Origin: Gammaproteobacteria bacterium
Lineage (GTDB): Bacteria; Pseudomonadota; Gammaproteobacteria; Xanthomonadales; Wenzhouxiangellaceae
Length of the DNA: 64,000 bases
Assembly: GCA_021772975.1 (NCBI GenBank)
Contig: JAJFKY010000012.1
Location: 62,001-126,000, forward strand
Reading direction: 5' to 3'
How positions within the stretch are numbered: position 1 is the first letter of the stretch; every line of letters begins with the position of its first letter. The translations under genes and the position numbers were made by a program. Below the pieces are notes generated by a model. The model saw only the letters and a list, made by a program, of their open reading frames with translations, ran no database searches and was not told the DNA's origin. Positions 26,371-35,968 of this stretch are shown here, in pieces.

Positions 26371-26762
26371 TCCAGATTCTCCTCGCCAAACTCAACCCGG
26401 ATATCCTGCTGCAGTTGCTCGACCTCGCGTAATGCCTGGTCCTCCCGGGCACGCGCCAGTCCCGCCTGGGTTTTTACATAAGCCAGCTCGGCATTCAGTT
26501 CCGCTTCTTCCGCGCGCCAGGCAGATAACTCATAATCTTCCCGGTCAGCGGCGACTTCCTGCGCAAAGCGCAGCCGCTCCATGGCAAATCTCAATTCCAC
26601 CGGCGCGTGTTCTTCAGCACCGGCCTCCACGGCCCGCTGTATGGCAGCTTCGGCACGCGCATACAAGGCCGGATCGGTTGGCTCACTGGCCACGCAGCCA
26701 GCCAATAAAATAACTGCCAGCAGAGCTGTCATGCTGTTGGGAATATTCGTTAATATCGACAT
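26367..26762 (-). CDS. DUF4398 domain lipoprotein
   Basis: A 131-residue lipoprotein of the DUF4398 family. The signal peptide ends in the lipobox LLAGC. The mature part is helical and charged (YARAEAAIQRAVEAGAEEHA, PVELRFAMERLRFAQEVAAD). It is a shorter version of the N-terminal region of the OmpA-family protein encoded immediately downstream with a 4-nt overlap, so both probably work together in the envelope. The exact role of the family is not known. Start at 26762 is the longest ATG; an internal ATG at 26732 is possible and would leave a shorter signal. It follows the maiA stop in the opposite sense of gene order only by 3 nt, all on the same strand. Confidence 0.85.
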   Translation of the reverse strand: MSILTNIPNSMTALLAVILLAGCVASEPTDPALYARAEAAIQRAVEAGAEEHAPVELRFAMERLRFAQEVAADREDYELSAWRAEEAELNAELAYVKTQAGLARAREDQALREVEQLQQDIRVEFGEENLE

Positions 26763-26765
26763 AAT

Positions 26766-27425
26766 TTAAATGTTCGCATCGGGTTGATTGTCCGGGTATG
26801 CCCGGGTAAACGCCTGGTGTTGCTGGCTGGCTTCAGCAATCTGGCGGATCAATGGATAAGGCGTCAGATCGCAGGCAAACCGCTGTGCATTATAAACCTG
26901 TGGTATCAGACAACAATCCGCCAGCGTCGGTTGCGTGCCCAGACAAAACTCACGGGTTCGGCCATAGCGTGACAATAGTGCCTCAAACGCGTTGAAACCC
27001 AGTTCCACCCAGTGCCGGTACCAGTCCATCTTGGGCTGTTCATCAATCTCCAGCGGACCGCTCAGATATTGCAGCACGCGCAGATTATTAACCGGATGGG
27101 TATCGCAGGCAATCACCTGCGCCAACGCCCGGCATTGTGCCCGTGCGATCGGTTCGGCAGGCAGCAACGGGGGATGCGGAAAAGTCTCGTCCAGATACTC
27201 GATGATAGCCAGCGACTGGGTCAGCACCAGCTCACCGTGCAGCAATGTCGGCACCAGTTGCTGCGGATTCAATGCCGCGTAAGTCGCCTGGCGCTGTTCA
27301 CCGCCAGCGCGTACCAGATGAATGCTGCGCTGCTGATAGTCGAGGTCTTTCAGATTTAAGGCTATACGTACCCGATAAGCAGCCGAGCTACGCCAGTAAT
27401 CATACAGCAGCAATTGCTCGGACAT
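26766..27425 (-). CDS. maiA: Maleylacetoacetate isomerase (zeta-class GST)
   Basis: Converts maleylacetoacetate to fumarylacetoacetate using glutathione, in tyrosine/phenylalanine catabolism. The 219-residue protein carries the zeta-class signature YWRSSAAYRVRIALNLKDLD and the QSLAIIEYLDETFP glutathione-site motif. The C-terminal helical domain includes CDTHPVNNLRVLQYL and TLADCCLIPQVYNAQRF. It lies 6 nt after the fumarylacetoacetate hydrolase-family gene, in the same run of hpd, hmgA and the hydrolase. Length and motifs are normal. Confidence 0.93.
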   Translation of the reverse strand: MSEQLLLYDYWRSSAAYRVRIALNLKDLDYQQRSIHLVRAGGEQRQATYAALNPQQLVPTLLHGELVLTQSLAIIEYLDETFPHPPLLPAEPIARAQCRALAQVIACDTHPVNNLRVLQYLSGPLEIDEQPKMDWYRHWVELGFNAFEALLSRYGRTREFCLGTQPTLADCCLIPQVYNAQRFACDLTPYPLIRQIAEASQQHQAFTRAYPDNQPDANI

Positions 27426-27431
27426 GGCCGG

Positions 27432-28415
27432 TTATTCTGCCTTGACCATGGTCTGCTCAATCGCGCCGAAGATAGACCCGCCATCCTTATCCAGCATTTC
27501 AATGCGTACCTGGTCACCAAAACTCATAAACGGCGTGCTGGGCTTGCCATCAGCAATAATCTCCAGCATACGTTTTTCCGCCAGACAGGACGCGCCCAGT
27601 GCTGTGTCCTGATTGGCTACCGTGCCAGAACCCATGATAGTACCAGCCGCCAGGGGGCGGGTTTTAGCCGCATGCGCGACCAGTTCAGCAAATGAAAACT
27701 GCATATCCACGCCGGCTTCCGGGCGGCCGAACAGCTCGCCGTTTAAATGCGAAATCAGCGGCAAGTGCAATTTGTAATCCCGCCAGGCCTCACCCAACTC
27801 GTCCGGGGTTACCAACACCGGCGACAGCGCCGAGCGCGGTTTGGATTGCAGAAAGCCAAAACCCTTGCCCAATTCGCCTGGAATCAGATTGCGCAGCGAC
27901 ACATCGTTGATCAGACCGATCAGTTGAATGGCCGCGCCGGCCTGGTCGGCACTGGCGCCCATCGGCAGGTCTTCAGTCACCACCACAACCTCCGCTTCCA
28001 GATCAATACCATAGGCTTCATCGCTGATGGGCACATCATCGTTGGGGCCGATAAAACCTGCCGAGGTTGCCTGATACATCAACGGATCGGTATAAAAACT
28101 TTCGGGTACTTCCGCGCCGCGCGCTTTACGCACCCGTTCTACGTGCGGCAGATAAGCGCTGCCATCCAGAAACTCATAAGCCCGCGGCAGTGGCGCAGCC
28201 AGTGCCCGGGTATCCAGCGGCTGTGAGTCATTCAGCTCGCCGGCATTAAGCTGCTGAGACAATGCATTCAGGCGGGGCGCGGCGCTGGACCAGTTATCCA
28301 GTGCCGCCTGCAGCGTCGGGGCGATATCGCCAGCAGTAACATAATGTTGCAGGTCGCGGCTGACAACAATCAGAGTGCCGTCCCGGCCGCCTTGTTTCAG
28401 AGATGCTAATTTCAT
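27432..28415 (-). CDS. Fumarylacetoacetate hydrolase family protein
   Basis: The 327-residue protein very likely hydrolyses fumarylacetoacetate to fumarate and acetoacetate, the last step of the homogentisate pathway. Visible family features are PRAYEFLDGSAYLPHVERVR, the metal-site segments YGIDLEAEVVVVTEDLPMGA and LINDVSLRNL, the GFGFLQSKPRSALSPVLVTP block and a C-terminal GTIMGSGTVANQD. It is placed between hmgA and maiA. It belongs to the shorter bacterial branch and not the classical 420-residue FahA, so the substrate is inferred from context. A roughly 170-nt gap separates it from hmgA, and 28416-28588 shows no other gene. Confidence 0.9.
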   Translation of the reverse strand: MKLASLKQGGRDGTLIVVSRDLQHYVTAGDIAPTLQAALDNWSSAAPRLNALSQQLNAGELNDSQPLDTRALAAPLPRAYEFLDGSAYLPHVERVRKARGAEVPESFYTDPLMYQATSAGFIGPNDDVPISDEAYGIDLEAEVVVVTEDLPMGASADQAGAAIQLIGLINDVSLRNLIPGELGKGFGFLQSKPRSALSPVLVTPDELGEAWRDYKLHLPLISHLNGELFGRPEAGVDMQFSFAELVAHAAKTRPLAAGTIMGSGTVANQDTALGASCLAEKRMLEIIADGKPSTPFMSFGDQVRIEMLDKDGGSIFGAIEQTMVKAE

Positions 28416-28588
28416 AAAGATAGGTTCAAAGTAGTTTAGTTAATCATTTGAGGGCAGGCGGCCCGATGCCAAGCAGCCCTGTTCGCAATTCGTGGTTACG
28501 CCAGCCTGGAAGATACTCCGCTGCTCAGCTTAAGCCCAGTCTGCTGAAGCTGTACACTCCCGGTCAGCGCAGGCTGATCGGCGCAGCG

Positions 28589-29719
28589 TTATTTTTCGGG
28601 ATGCTGCCAGGACTGTGCATAACCTTCCCATTCCACCCCATGAGCGGCTTGCGTGGCATGCAACGCATCGCGGGTATCGATCATCACCGCAACCTCGTTG
28701 GTGCCTGGCGCTGATTGCTCCAGCATATTGTTGAGTGCCTTGGGATGCGGGCCATGGGTAAATCCGCAGGGGTGCCAGGTAAGCATGCCGGGGTGAATAT
28801 TATCACGCGAGAAGAATTCACCTTGGTGGTAAAAGATCACCTCATCAAAATCATCGTTATTATGAAAAAATGGCACTTTAATCGCATCCGGATCACTCTC
28901 GAAGGGGCGTGGCACAAAAGTGCAGACCACAAACCGGCCGGCCAGGAAGGTGGTATGTGCTGACGGCGGCAAATGATAACGGTGGCTCATCAATGGCCGG
29001 ATATCCCGCCAGTTGATGCGCACCGGCATCAAATCACCGTGCCAGCCCACCGCATCCAGCGGATTATACGGATAAGTTATGCTGGTCAGCTCGCCAAGGC
29101 GTTTGACCATGACCCTGGTCTCCTCATCGCGCTGGCTTTTGAAGGCTTCATCCAAACCTGGAACATCGAGCATGGCCGGATCGAAAATCGCGTGTGGACC
29201 CACCAGACCTTTATCCGGCAGCTGATAGCTGCTGTTGGTGGCTTCAATCAGTAACAGTTCCAGCGGCGCGGTGACTTCCAGACGCCACATGGTACTGCGC
29301 GGTAACATCAGATAATCGCCCTGCCGCAGACTCAGATGACCATAATCGCAATACAGTTCGGCCTCGCCGCGATGTACAAACAGCAATTCATCACCATCGG
29401 CGTTGCGCACCAGATGATCCATGCTTTGCGTGCAGCGCCAGAAGCGCACCCGCACACTGTTATTGGTCAGCAGCTCTGCTGCCTGCCAGGGTGAACTGCC
29501 CTGATCAGTCAGGTTATTCGCGTCATAGGCACGCGGTGACAACGGGCCTTCGAACCTGACCCAACCGGTCGGTGGGCGTGGATGATACATATGCGTGGCC
29601 GGCCCGAAGAAACCTTCCTTGCCCAACTCCCGCTCGACCGTTCCGGGCGGCAGGTTACAATGCGCCTGGCGGCCGGTCAGCCCTTCCGCGCGCCGTACAG
29701 GAATCCAGTTTTTACTCAT
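28589..29719 (-). CDS. hmgA: Homogentisate 1,2-dioxygenase
   Basis: Opens the ring of homogentisate to maleylacetoacetate with Fe(II) and O2. The 376-residue protein has cupin-type sequence (NADGDELLFVHRGEAELYCD, YGHLSLRQGDYLMLPRSTMW) and the metal-binding C-terminal region (DEVIFYHQGEFFSRDNIHPG, MLTWHPCGFTHGPHPKALNN). It is of the shorter bacterial homogentisate dioxygenase type (about 370-380 residues). I chose the ATG at 29719 (MSKNWIPVRRAEG) because the 36 residues upstream in frame overlap the hpd coding region and do not look like family sequence. It lies 28 nt after the hpd stop. Confidence 0.92.
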   Translation of the reverse strand: MSKNWIPVRRAEGLTGRQAHCNLPPGTVERELGKEGFFGPATHMYHPRPPTGWVRFEGPLSPRAYDANNLTDQGSSPWQAAELLTNNSVRVRFWRCTQSMDHLVRNADGDELLFVHRGEAELYCDYGHLSLRQGDYLMLPRSTMWRLEVTAPLELLLIEATNSSYQLPDKGLVGPHAIFDPAMLDVPGLDEAFKSQRDEETRVMVKRLGELTSITYPYNPLDAVGWHGDLMPVRINWRDIRPLMSHRYHLPPSAHTTFLAGRFVVCTFVPRPFESDPDAIKVPFFHNNDDFDEVIFYHQGEFFSRDNIHPGMLTWHPCGFTHGPHPKALNNMLEQSAPGTNEVAVMIDTRDALHATQAAHGVEWEGYAQSWQHPEK

Positions 29720-29747
29720 AGCCAGTACTCTTGCGTAATACGCCTGT

Positions 29748-30830
29748 TTACAATACGCCGCGGCGTTCCTGATCGCGCTCGATGGCTTCGAACAAGGCCT
29801 GGAAGTTGCCTTCACCGAAGCCTTCATTGCCTTTGCGCTGAATCACTTCAAAAAACACCGGGCCAATATTGGTCTCGGTAAAAATCTGCAGCAGCTGTTT
29901 GCTCTGATCATTGACTTCGGCATCGATCAGGATACGGTTTTTGCGCATTCTTTCCAGGTCTTCGCCGTGCTCGGGAATCCGCACATCGATCACATCGTAG
30001 TAAGTGCCGGGCGTATCCAGGAAGTTGACATTCTGCTTATGCATGGCTTCGACAGTGCGGTAGATATTATCGGTATACAGCGCGATGTGCTGAACACCTT
30101 CGCCATTGTATTCACGGATATATTCGTTGATCTGGGATTTCGGATCGGAAGACTCATTGATCGGAATACTGATACAGCCATCCGGCGCGGTCATGGCGCG
30201 TGAGCGTAAACCGGTCTGCTGACCTTTGATATCAAAATATTTGACCTCGAAGAAATTGAATAAGCGGCTATAAAAATCCGCCCAGTGATCCATATTGCCG
30301 TCGATCACATTATGGGTCAGGTGATCGATAAAGGTCAGTCCGAAGCCGGCCGGATGCTGGTCAACCCCATCCAGATAATCGAACGATTTGGCAAATACAT
30401 CGCCGCCGCGCCGATCACACAGGTACAAGGCGCTGCCGCCAATGCCTTCAACCACTGGAAAATCAACCGGTTTATCAGTGCTGACAAGATGCTCCTGAGC
30501 ACCTTTTTCCAGCAGGCTGACATAGCCATCCAGAGCATCTTTTACGCGCAGAGCAAAACTGGTCACACACGGTCCGTGCTGGGCACAGAATTCAGCAGCA
30601 AAACCATCTGGCTGCTCGTTAACCAGGAAATTAATATCCCCCTGGCGGTATAAGGTAATGGCCTGCGTACGATGCCGGGCAACTGCGCTAAAGCCCATGC
30701 GGCTGAATAACTGATGCAAAAGCTTTGCATCCGGCGCGGCAAACTCAACAAACTCAAAACCGCTCACACCCAAAGGATTGGGGCGCTTGCCACCGGTATT
30801 CTGATGCCCGGAAGTACCCGTTGCTGACAT
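29748..30830 (-). CDS. hpd: 4-hydroxyphenylpyruvate dioxygenase
   Basis: Converts 4-hydroxyphenylpyruvate to homogentisate. The 360-residue protein shows two vicinal-oxygen-chelate halves: GVSGFEFVEFAAPDAKLLHQ in the first, and the catalytic C-terminal half with GLTFIDHLTHNVIDGNMDHW (iron His), GEGVQHIALYTDNIYRTVEA (iron His) and IGPVFFEVIQRKGNEGFGEG (iron Glu). The ATG at 30830 has a textbook GGAGGT Shine-Dalgarno five bases upstream and is preferred over an ATG at 30842. It is the first gene of the homogentisate operon and divergent from marR; the palindrome between them probably controls it. Confidence 0.95.
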   Translation of the reverse strand: MSATGTSGHQNTGGKRPNPLGVSGFEFVEFAAPDAKLLHQLFSRMGFSAVARHRTQAITLYRQGDINFLVNEQPDGFAAEFCAQHGPCVTSFALRVKDALDGYVSLLEKGAQEHLVSTDKPVDFPVVEGIGGSALYLCDRRGGDVFAKSFDYLDGVDQHPAGFGLTFIDHLTHNVIDGNMDHWADFYSRLFNFFEVKYFDIKGQQTGLRSRAMTAPDGCISIPINESSDPKSQINEYIREYNGEGVQHIALYTDNIYRTVEAMHKQNVNFLDTPGTYYDVIDVRIPEHGEDLERMRKNRILIDAEVNDQSKQLLQIFTETNIGPVFFEVIQRKGNEGFGEGNFQALFEAIERDQERRGVL

Positions 30831-30901
30831 ATTGACCTCCATCTGCTGACTGTCTCAGGCTGCCCGCGGCGGTTGACTTGCAGGCGAGCGAATTATGTTC
30901 A

Positions 30902-30925
30902 TAATAGTTACAGATGTAACTATTA
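30902..30925. promoter_or_regulatory. Palindromic operator between hpd and marR
   Basis: TAATAGTTAC-AGAT-GTAACTATTA is a perfect inverted repeat with 10-bp arms. It lies ten bases before the marR start and about 70 bases before the divergent hpd start. Size and AT-rich arms are typical of MarR-dimer sites, so autoregulation plus control of the homogentisate operon is likely. This is inference from position and symmetry. Confidence 0.75.
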
Positions 30926-30934
30926 GCAAGCCGC

Positions 30935-31426
30935 ATGAACGATACCATCCTCAATTCCGAAAAGCCGACGGACGAACATGTTGACCCTCTGGACCTGGAG
31001 CATTTTCTGCCCTATCGCCTGTCACGGCTGAGCAATCAGGTCAGCCGCGGAATTGCCGATGCCTATCAGACCAGGTATGGCCTGAGTATCGCCGAATGGC
31101 GGGTGATTGCGGTGGTTGCACGTTTCCCGCGTATCAGTGCCAGTCAACTGGTGAGCTATACCGGTATGGATAAAGTGGCGTTACACCGGGCGGTGCATTC
31201 GCTGTGCATCAAAGATTTGCTGGAGCGTCACGAGAATGATCAGGACCGTCGCCAGCGGCTGCTGGAATTAAGTAATCACGGCCGTCATCTGCACGATGCC
31301 GTGGCCCCCCGCGCATTGGAATATGAGCGCAACCTGCTCAGTAAGCTGGAGCGTCAGGAAATACGTCAGCTATATCGCTTGCTGGATAAACTGGATAGTA
31401 GACTGGCGCAGGATGATGCCGAATAA
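30935..31426 (+). CDS. MarR-family transcriptional regulator
   Basis: A 163-residue winged-helix regulator. Characteristic sequence includes LPYRLSRLSNQVSRGIADAY, YGLSIAEWRVIAVVARFPRI, SASQLVSYTGMDKVALHRAV (recognition helix) and the wing LERHENDQDRRQRLLELSNH. It is transcribed away from hpd, with a 24-bp palindrome just upstream of its ATG. I infer it represses the homogentisate operon and responds to an aromatic intermediate, as HmgR/HpaR-type MarR proteins do. The ligand cannot be read from sequence. Confidence 0.9.
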   Translation: MNDTILNSEKPTDEHVDPLDLEHFLPYRLSRLSNQVSRGIADAYQTRYGLSIAEWRVIAVVARFPRISASQLVSYTGMDKVALHRAVHSLCIKDLLERHENDQDRRQRLLELSNHGRHLHDAVAPRALEYERNLLSKLERQEIRQLYRLLDKLDSRLAQDDAE

Positions 31427-31453
31427 GATGAGTTAATCCACAAACCCCCAATT

Positions 31454-31513
31454 GTAGGAGCTGACCCGGCTGCGACCCAACATGACCCCGGTCGCAGCCA
31501 GGTCAGCTGCTAC
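31454..31513. repeat. REP-like inverted repeat between convergent genes
   Basis: Two 24-bp arms, GTAGGAGCTGACCCGGCTGC... at 31454 and its near-exact reverse complement ending at 31513, match at 22 of 24 positions. It lies between the stops of marR and the convergent tryptophan dioxygenase gene and could act as a bidirectional terminator. It resembles the short palindromic GTAGGAGC-type repeats of Pseudomonas-like genomes. Confidence 0.75.
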
Positions 31514-31543
31514 ATTCATAAACCAGGCATCGGTGAATAATCA

Positions 31544-32398
31544 TTAAGCCGGTTGCAACCCAATCTCGCTGCGTACCGTCCACAGTTCCGGGAAAAACGT
31601 TAATTCCAATGCCTGCTTAAGAAAGCCCACCCCGGATGAGCCGCCGGTACCCGGTTTGTAGCCGATAATGCGTTCCACGGTTTTCATATGCCGGAAACGC
31701 CACAACTGAAAAGATTCTTCTACATCAATCAACCTTTCACACAGGGCGTACTCGGTCCAATGGTCGTCCGGCTGCTGGTAAATCTTCAACAGGCTGGCAC
31801 GGACCTGCTCATTTTCAGCATACGGCTCGGAGAAATCCCGTTCCAGCACGATATCGGGAATGGCGTGGCCACGGCGCGCCAGAAAGGCCAGAAACTCATC
31901 ATACAAACTGCGCTGCTCCAGCGCCTGCTGTAGTGTCTCCGCCACCTCCGGCGCGTGCTGGAACAGGCTCAACAAATCACGATTTTTATTGCCCAGCAAA
32001 AATTCCAGCAAGCGGTACTGCGGTGACTGGAACCCGGAAGCGCGTCCAAGCACATGCCGGAATTCAGCATATTCGGCCGGCGTCAGCGTACTCAATACAC
32101 CCCATTGCTCAAACAGCTGCCGCTGGACCTGACGTACCCGGGCCAGGTTCTTTTCGCACAGTCCCGGAGTGTCAGCCGCCAGGCTCTTAAGGGCAGCACG
32201 CAGTTCGTGAATGATCAGCTTAAACCAAAGTTCTGCGGTCTGATGCTGGATAATGAACAGCATCTCATCATGATGGGCTGGATCACTTAATGGCTGCTGT
32301 GCGGTCAGTACTTTATCCAGGCACAGATAAGACGAATAACTCAGCTCCTGACCGAGTTCGCGGTGGATACCTTCTTCCAGTGGACGTTTTTGTATCAT
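31544..32398 (-). CDS. kynA: Tryptophan 2,3-dioxygenase
   Basis: Haem dioxygenase that opens tryptophan to N-formylkynurenine. The 284-residue protein contains [39 protein letters not shown] (substrate-pocket His and Arg region), [20 protein letters not shown], and the C-terminal haem-ligand motif [20 protein letters not shown] followed by [10 protein letters not shown]. The ATG at 32398 ([12 protein letters not shown]) is the family-typical start; the longer frame to 32518 would run into the divergent gene's start and lacks family sequence. No other kynurenine pathway gene is adjacent. Confidence 0.94.
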   Translation of the reverse strand: MIQKRPLEEGIHRELGQELSYSSYLCLDKVLTAQQPLSDPAHHDEMLFIIQHQTAELWFKLIIHELRAALKSLAADTPGLCEKNLARVRQVQRQLFEQWGVLSTLTPAEYAEFRHVLGRASGFQSPQYRLLEFLLGNKNRDLLSLFQHAPEVAETLQQALEQRSLYDEFLAFLARRGHAIPDIVLERDFSEPYAENEQVRASLLKIYQQPDDHWTEYALCERLIDVEESFQLWRFRHMKTVERIIGYKPGTGGSSGVGFLKQALELTFFPELWTVRSEIGLQPA

Positions 32399-32508
32399 TG
32401 AGAGAATCTCTGGTTTATCCGTTGACGTGCAGTTGGTTATAATAAGCGGCTCTTTTGGCCGTGGCGATGCCCACAGCCTGTGACATAGAATAACCCGAGG
32501 ATGATTGC

Positions 32509-33603
32509 ATGTCGGCAACCATTGCCAATTTCAAGATTGATTATTTCCAGTTTCTGGACGAACAGGGCCAACTGGTCGGCGACCAGCACCCGCAACTGGC
32601 CCAGGATTACGACCGCCTGACAGAGCTGTATCGGCAAATGGTGCTGGTACGCACCTTTGATAAAAAGGCTGTGGCACTGCAGCGTACCGGCAAACTCGGC
32701 ACCTATGCTTCCTGCCTGGGGCACGAGGCGGCGCATCTGGCGATCGGCGCGGCGATGCAGCCGGAAGACTGCTTCGCGCCGATGTATCGCGAATACGCCG
32801 CGCAGCTGTACCGCGGGGTTAAAATGTCAGACATCCTTAATTACTGGGGTGGTGACGAGCGCGGCAATGACTTTTCCGGCCCCCAGCATGACTTTGCCTG
32901 GTGTGTGCCCATCGCCACCCAGTGCCTGCATGCGGCCGGTGCGGCGCTGGCGTATAAGCTGCGCAAGGAAGCCCGGGTTGCGGTCAGCGTAGTCGGTGAC
33001 GGTGGCAGCTCGAAGGGTGATTTTCTGGAAGCCATCAACGCCGCCAGCGCCTACAGTCTGCCGCTGGTATTGGTGATCGTGAATAATCAGTGGGCCATAT
33101 CGGTCCCGCGCAACAAACAGAACAGCGCAAAAACCCTGGCACAAAAAGGCATTGCCGGCGGTTTGCCGAGCATTCAGGTGGACGGTAACGATATCGTGGC
33201 CTGTCACTGGGCGATGGCCAAAGCTATTGAACGGGCTCGCGCCGGCCAGGGTGCGTCGGTGATTGAAATGATCACTTATCGGCTCAGCGATCACACCACC
33301 GCGGACGATGCCCGCCGCTATCGTCCCCAGGATGAGGTGGATGCCGCCTGGGAGCGCGAACCGATCAAACGCCTGCGCACTTATTTGACCGCCAACGATG
33401 CCTGGTCCGAGGAACAGGAAAGCGAGCTGGAAGCAAGCTGTGCCGAGCAGGTCAACACTGCCGTGGAAGAGTATCTGAACACCGGCATGCCAACGATTGA
33501 GAGCATGTTTGATTACATGTTCGCCGAATTACCGCATGACCTCGCCGCCCAGCGCGAACGGGCGCTATGGGAGCTGCCGCAACAGCCGGAAGGAGGTCAC
33601 TGA
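32509..33603 (+). CDS. 2-oxoacid dehydrogenase E1 component, alpha subunit
   Basis: The thiamine-diphosphate subunit of a heterotetrameric E1. The 364-residue protein shows [40 protein letters not shown], and the TPP/Mg motif [20 protein letters not shown] followed by [26 protein letters not shown] Shine-Dalgarno precedes the ATG. It belongs to the PdhA/BkdA group, as opposed to the homodimeric AceE; pyruvate or branched-chain 2-oxoacids are both possible substrates. It overlaps the E1 beta gene by one base (TGATG) and heads a three-gene operon divergent from tryptophan dioxygenase. Confidence 0.93.
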   Translation: MSATIANFKIDYFQFLDEQGQLVGDQHPQLAQDYDRLTELYRQMVLVRTFDKKAVALQRTGKLGTYASCLGHEAAHLAIGAAMQPEDCFAPMYREYAAQLYRGVKMSDILNYWGGDERGNDFSGPQHDFAWCVPIATQCLHAAGAALAYKLRKEARVAVSVVGDGGSSKGDFLEAINAASAYSLPLVLVIVNNQWAISVPRNKQNSAKTLAQKGIAGGLPSIQVDGNDIVACHWAMAKAIERARAGQGASVIEMITYRLSDHTTADDARRYRPQDEVDAAWEREPIKRLRTYLTANDAWSEEQESELEASCAEQVNTAVEEYLNTGMPTIESMFDYMFAELPHDLAAQRERALWELPQQPEGGH

Positions 33604-34583
33604 TGGCCAATATTACCCTGGTAGAAGCAGTCACACAGGCGTTGGCCTGGGAACTGGAACATGACGATTCAGTGGTCGTGCTGGGCGAAGATGTCGGCAT
33701 TAACGGCGGCGTCTTCCGGGCCACCAACGGCCTGGCGGAAAGGTTCGGCGACCAACGTGTCATCGATACACCGCTGGCCGAAGTGATGATCGCCGGTTTG
33801 ACCATCGGGATGGCCACGCAAGGCATGAAACCGGTCGCCGAAGCACAGTTTATGGGCTTTATCTATCCGATGCTCGACCATATGATCTGTCATGCCGCCC
33901 GCCTGCGCCACCGTACCCGTGGCCGCATGCACTGTCCGATGGTATTGCGCGCTCCATACGGTGGCGGTATTCATGCTCCGGAACATCATTCGGAGAGCAC
34001 GGAAACGCTGTTTGCGCATATTCCCGGTTTGCGGGTGGTCATTCCTTCCTCGCCGGCGCGTGCCTATGGTTTGCTGCTGGCGGCAATCCGCGATCCTGAT
34101 CCGGTGGTTTTTCTGGAGCCTAAACGTATTTATCGATTGCATAAGGAAGAAGTGCCCGACGACGGTGAAGAGCTGCCGCTGGATGTCTGTTACGTCATCC
34201 GTGATGGCAGCGATGTGACGCTGGTCACCTGGGGCGCGATGATCAAGGAAACCCTGGAAGCAGCCGATCAGCTGGCCGAACAGGGGATCAGTGCTGAAGT
34301 CATTGATGTGGCCACCATCAAGCCGCTGGATACCGAGACCATTATCGAGTCGGTTCAGAAGACCGGCCGCTGCGTGATTGTGCATGAAGCCGCGCGTACC
34401 GGCGGCATGGGCGCGGAGATTGCCGCCCAACTGGCTGACGCCGGCCTGTGGCACCTGCATGCCCCGGTCAAACGGGTCACCGGTTATGATTCAGTCATGC
34501 CACTGTATAAGATGGAAATGAAGTATATGCCGAGCGTTAACCGCATCATGAATGCCGTTAATGAAATTATGGAGGTTTCATGA
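33603..34583 (+). CDS. 2-oxoacid dehydrogenase E1 component, beta subunit
   Basis: Partner of the alpha subunit in the E1 tetramer. The 326-residue protein contains NITLVEAVTQALAWELEHDD, VVVLGEDVGINGGVFRATNG, the PLAEVMIAGLTIGMATQGMK block, HCPMVLRAPYGGGIHAPEHH and a transketolase C-terminal domain (DVATIKPLDTETIIESVQKT, VIVHEAARTGGMGAEIAAQL). The ATG at 33603 follows GGAGGTCACTG, an excellent ribosome-binding site, and not the upstream in-frame start at 33567. It overlaps the E2 gene by 4 nt. Confidence 0.94.
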   Translation: MANITLVEAVTQALAWELEHDDSVVVLGEDVGINGGVFRATNGLAERFGDQRVIDTPLAEVMIAGLTIGMATQGMKPVAEAQFMGFIYPMLDHMICHAARLRHRTRGRMHCPMVLRAPYGGGIHAPEHHSESTETLFAHIPGLRVVIPSSPARAYGLLLAAIRDPDPVVFLEPKRIYRLHKEEVPDDGEELPLDVCYVIRDGSDVTLVTWGAMIKETLEAADQLAEQGISAEVIDVATIKPLDTETIIESVQKTGRCVIVHEAARTGGMGAEIAAQLADAGLWHLHAPVKRVTGYDSVMPLYKMEMKYMPSVNRIMNAVNEIMEVS

Positions 34584-35968
34584 AAGTTTTTAATCTGCCT
34601 GACCTGGGCGAAGGTTTACCTGACGCGGAAATCGTCGAGTGGTTCGTCCAGGAAGGCGATGTGCTCAAGGTTGACCAGCCGATGGTTTCCATGGAAACCG
34701 CCAAGGCCGTGGTTGATGTACCTTCGCCGGAAAATGGCGTGGTGCTCAAACTGCATGGCCAGCCCGGTGATGTGATTGAAACCGGCGCACCGCTGGTGAC
34801 CTTTGGTGAAGCAGGCGAAAATGCCGATGCAGCAGCCGCTGACGAGCAGACCCAGGATCACACTGGGCAGCGTTCCGAGCCGCCGGCGGCCACACCGGAT
34901 GATTCAGACAGCGAAGTGCAAACAGCGTCCGACACCGCAGCCAGCGATGAGGATCATCGCCCGGACACCGGCACGGTAGTCGGTGCCATGGAGAGTACCG
35001 ACCGGGTGGTCAGTGAGCGACTCAGCAGTATAGGCGGCGTCAAAGTCAGTCCGGCGGTCCGGGCTCTGGCACGCAAGCTGAAAGTTGACCTGACCCGAAT
35101 CCGCCCGAGCGGCGCGGATGACGTGGTCACCGCGGCCGATGTCAAACAGGCTGCGGCCAACCCGGACTTGCTCGCGCCGCAGTCAGCTGAAGCACCAGCG
35201 CCTGACCAGGCGTCATCAGTACAGCAGCCGCAACAATCGCCCGCAAGCCGGCCTGAGCCCAAACCTGAACCTACGCCTAAACCCACCCCTGAACCGGTAA
35301 CAGCTACGGCGGCGAAATCCAAAGCACCCAGTGGTGAATGGGAACCGATTCGCGGCACCCGCCGCACCATGGCGCGGATTATGTCCGAGTCGCATGCCAA
35401 AGTGGTGCCCACCACGCTGATGGACGATGCGGATATCCATGCCTGGCGGCCCGGTCAGGACATCACCATCCGGCTGATCCGTTCGCTGTGGGCCGGAGCC
35501 CGGATCGAACCGGGACTGAATGCCTGGTACAACGGTGAAGATGGCGTGCGTATGCTGCATAAAGGTATGGATGTAGGCATCGCAGTGGACACCGCCGACG
35601 GTCTGTTCGTGCCGGCGTTACGCAATGTGCACGACGCCAGCCCGGAAGATGTTCGCGCCGGCCTTAACCGGATGCGTGACAACGTTAAGGATCGCAGTAT
35701 CCCACCGGAAGATTTAAAGGATTACACCATCATGTTGTCTAATTTCGGGGTGTTTGCCGGTCGTTATGCCACCCCGATCATCAATCCACCCTGCGTGGCG
35801 ATTGTGGCCGCCGGCAAACTGCGTCATGAAGCCACCCCGGTACTGGGCGGTTTCGAAGTACACCGCGTGATTCCACTGTCGCTGACGTTTGATCATCGGG
35901 CCTGTACCGGCGGCGAAGCAGCCCGCTTCCTGAAAGCCATGCTGGACGATCTGGCGCTGCCGAACTAA
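34580..35968 (+). CDS. Dihydrolipoyl acyltransferase (E2) of 2-oxoacid dehydrogenase
   Basis: The 462-residue E2 core protein carries one lipoyl domain (FNLPDLGEGLPDAEIVEWFV; lipoyl Lys42 in METAKAVVDVPSP), an acidic linker, a peripheral-subunit-binding domain (VSPAVRALARKLKVDLTRIR), a Pro/Thr/Glu-rich linker and a catalytic domain (GTRRTMARIMSESHAKVVPT, LSNFGVFAGRYATPIINPPC, PLSLTFDHRACTGGEAARFL). The catalytic His is present; the usual DHRxxDG is DHRACTGG, a variant also known in this branch. It closes the operon. No E3 (lpd) gene follows within the window. Confidence 0.93.
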   Translation: MKVFNLPDLGEGLPDAEIVEWFVQEGDVLKVDQPMVSMETAKAVVDVPSPENGVVLKLHGQPGDVIETGAPLVTFGEAGENADAAAADEQTQDHTGQRSEPPAATPDDSDSEVQTASDTAASDEDHRPDTGTVVGAMESTDRVVSERLSSIGGVKVSPAVRALARKLKVDLTRIRPSGADDVVTAADVKQAAANPDLLAPQSAEAPAPDQASSVQQPQQSPASRPEPKPEPTPKPTPEPVTATAAKSKAPSGEWEPIRGTRRTMARIMSESHAKVVPTTLMDDADIHAWRPGQDITIRLIRSLWAGARIEPGLNAWYNGEDGVRMLHKGMDVGIAVDTADGLFVPALRNVHDASPEDVRAGLNRMRDNVKDRSIPPEDLKDYTIMLSNFGVFAGRYATPIINPPCVAIVAAGKLRHEATPVLGGFEVHRVIPLSLTFDHRACTGGEAARFLKAMLDDLALPN

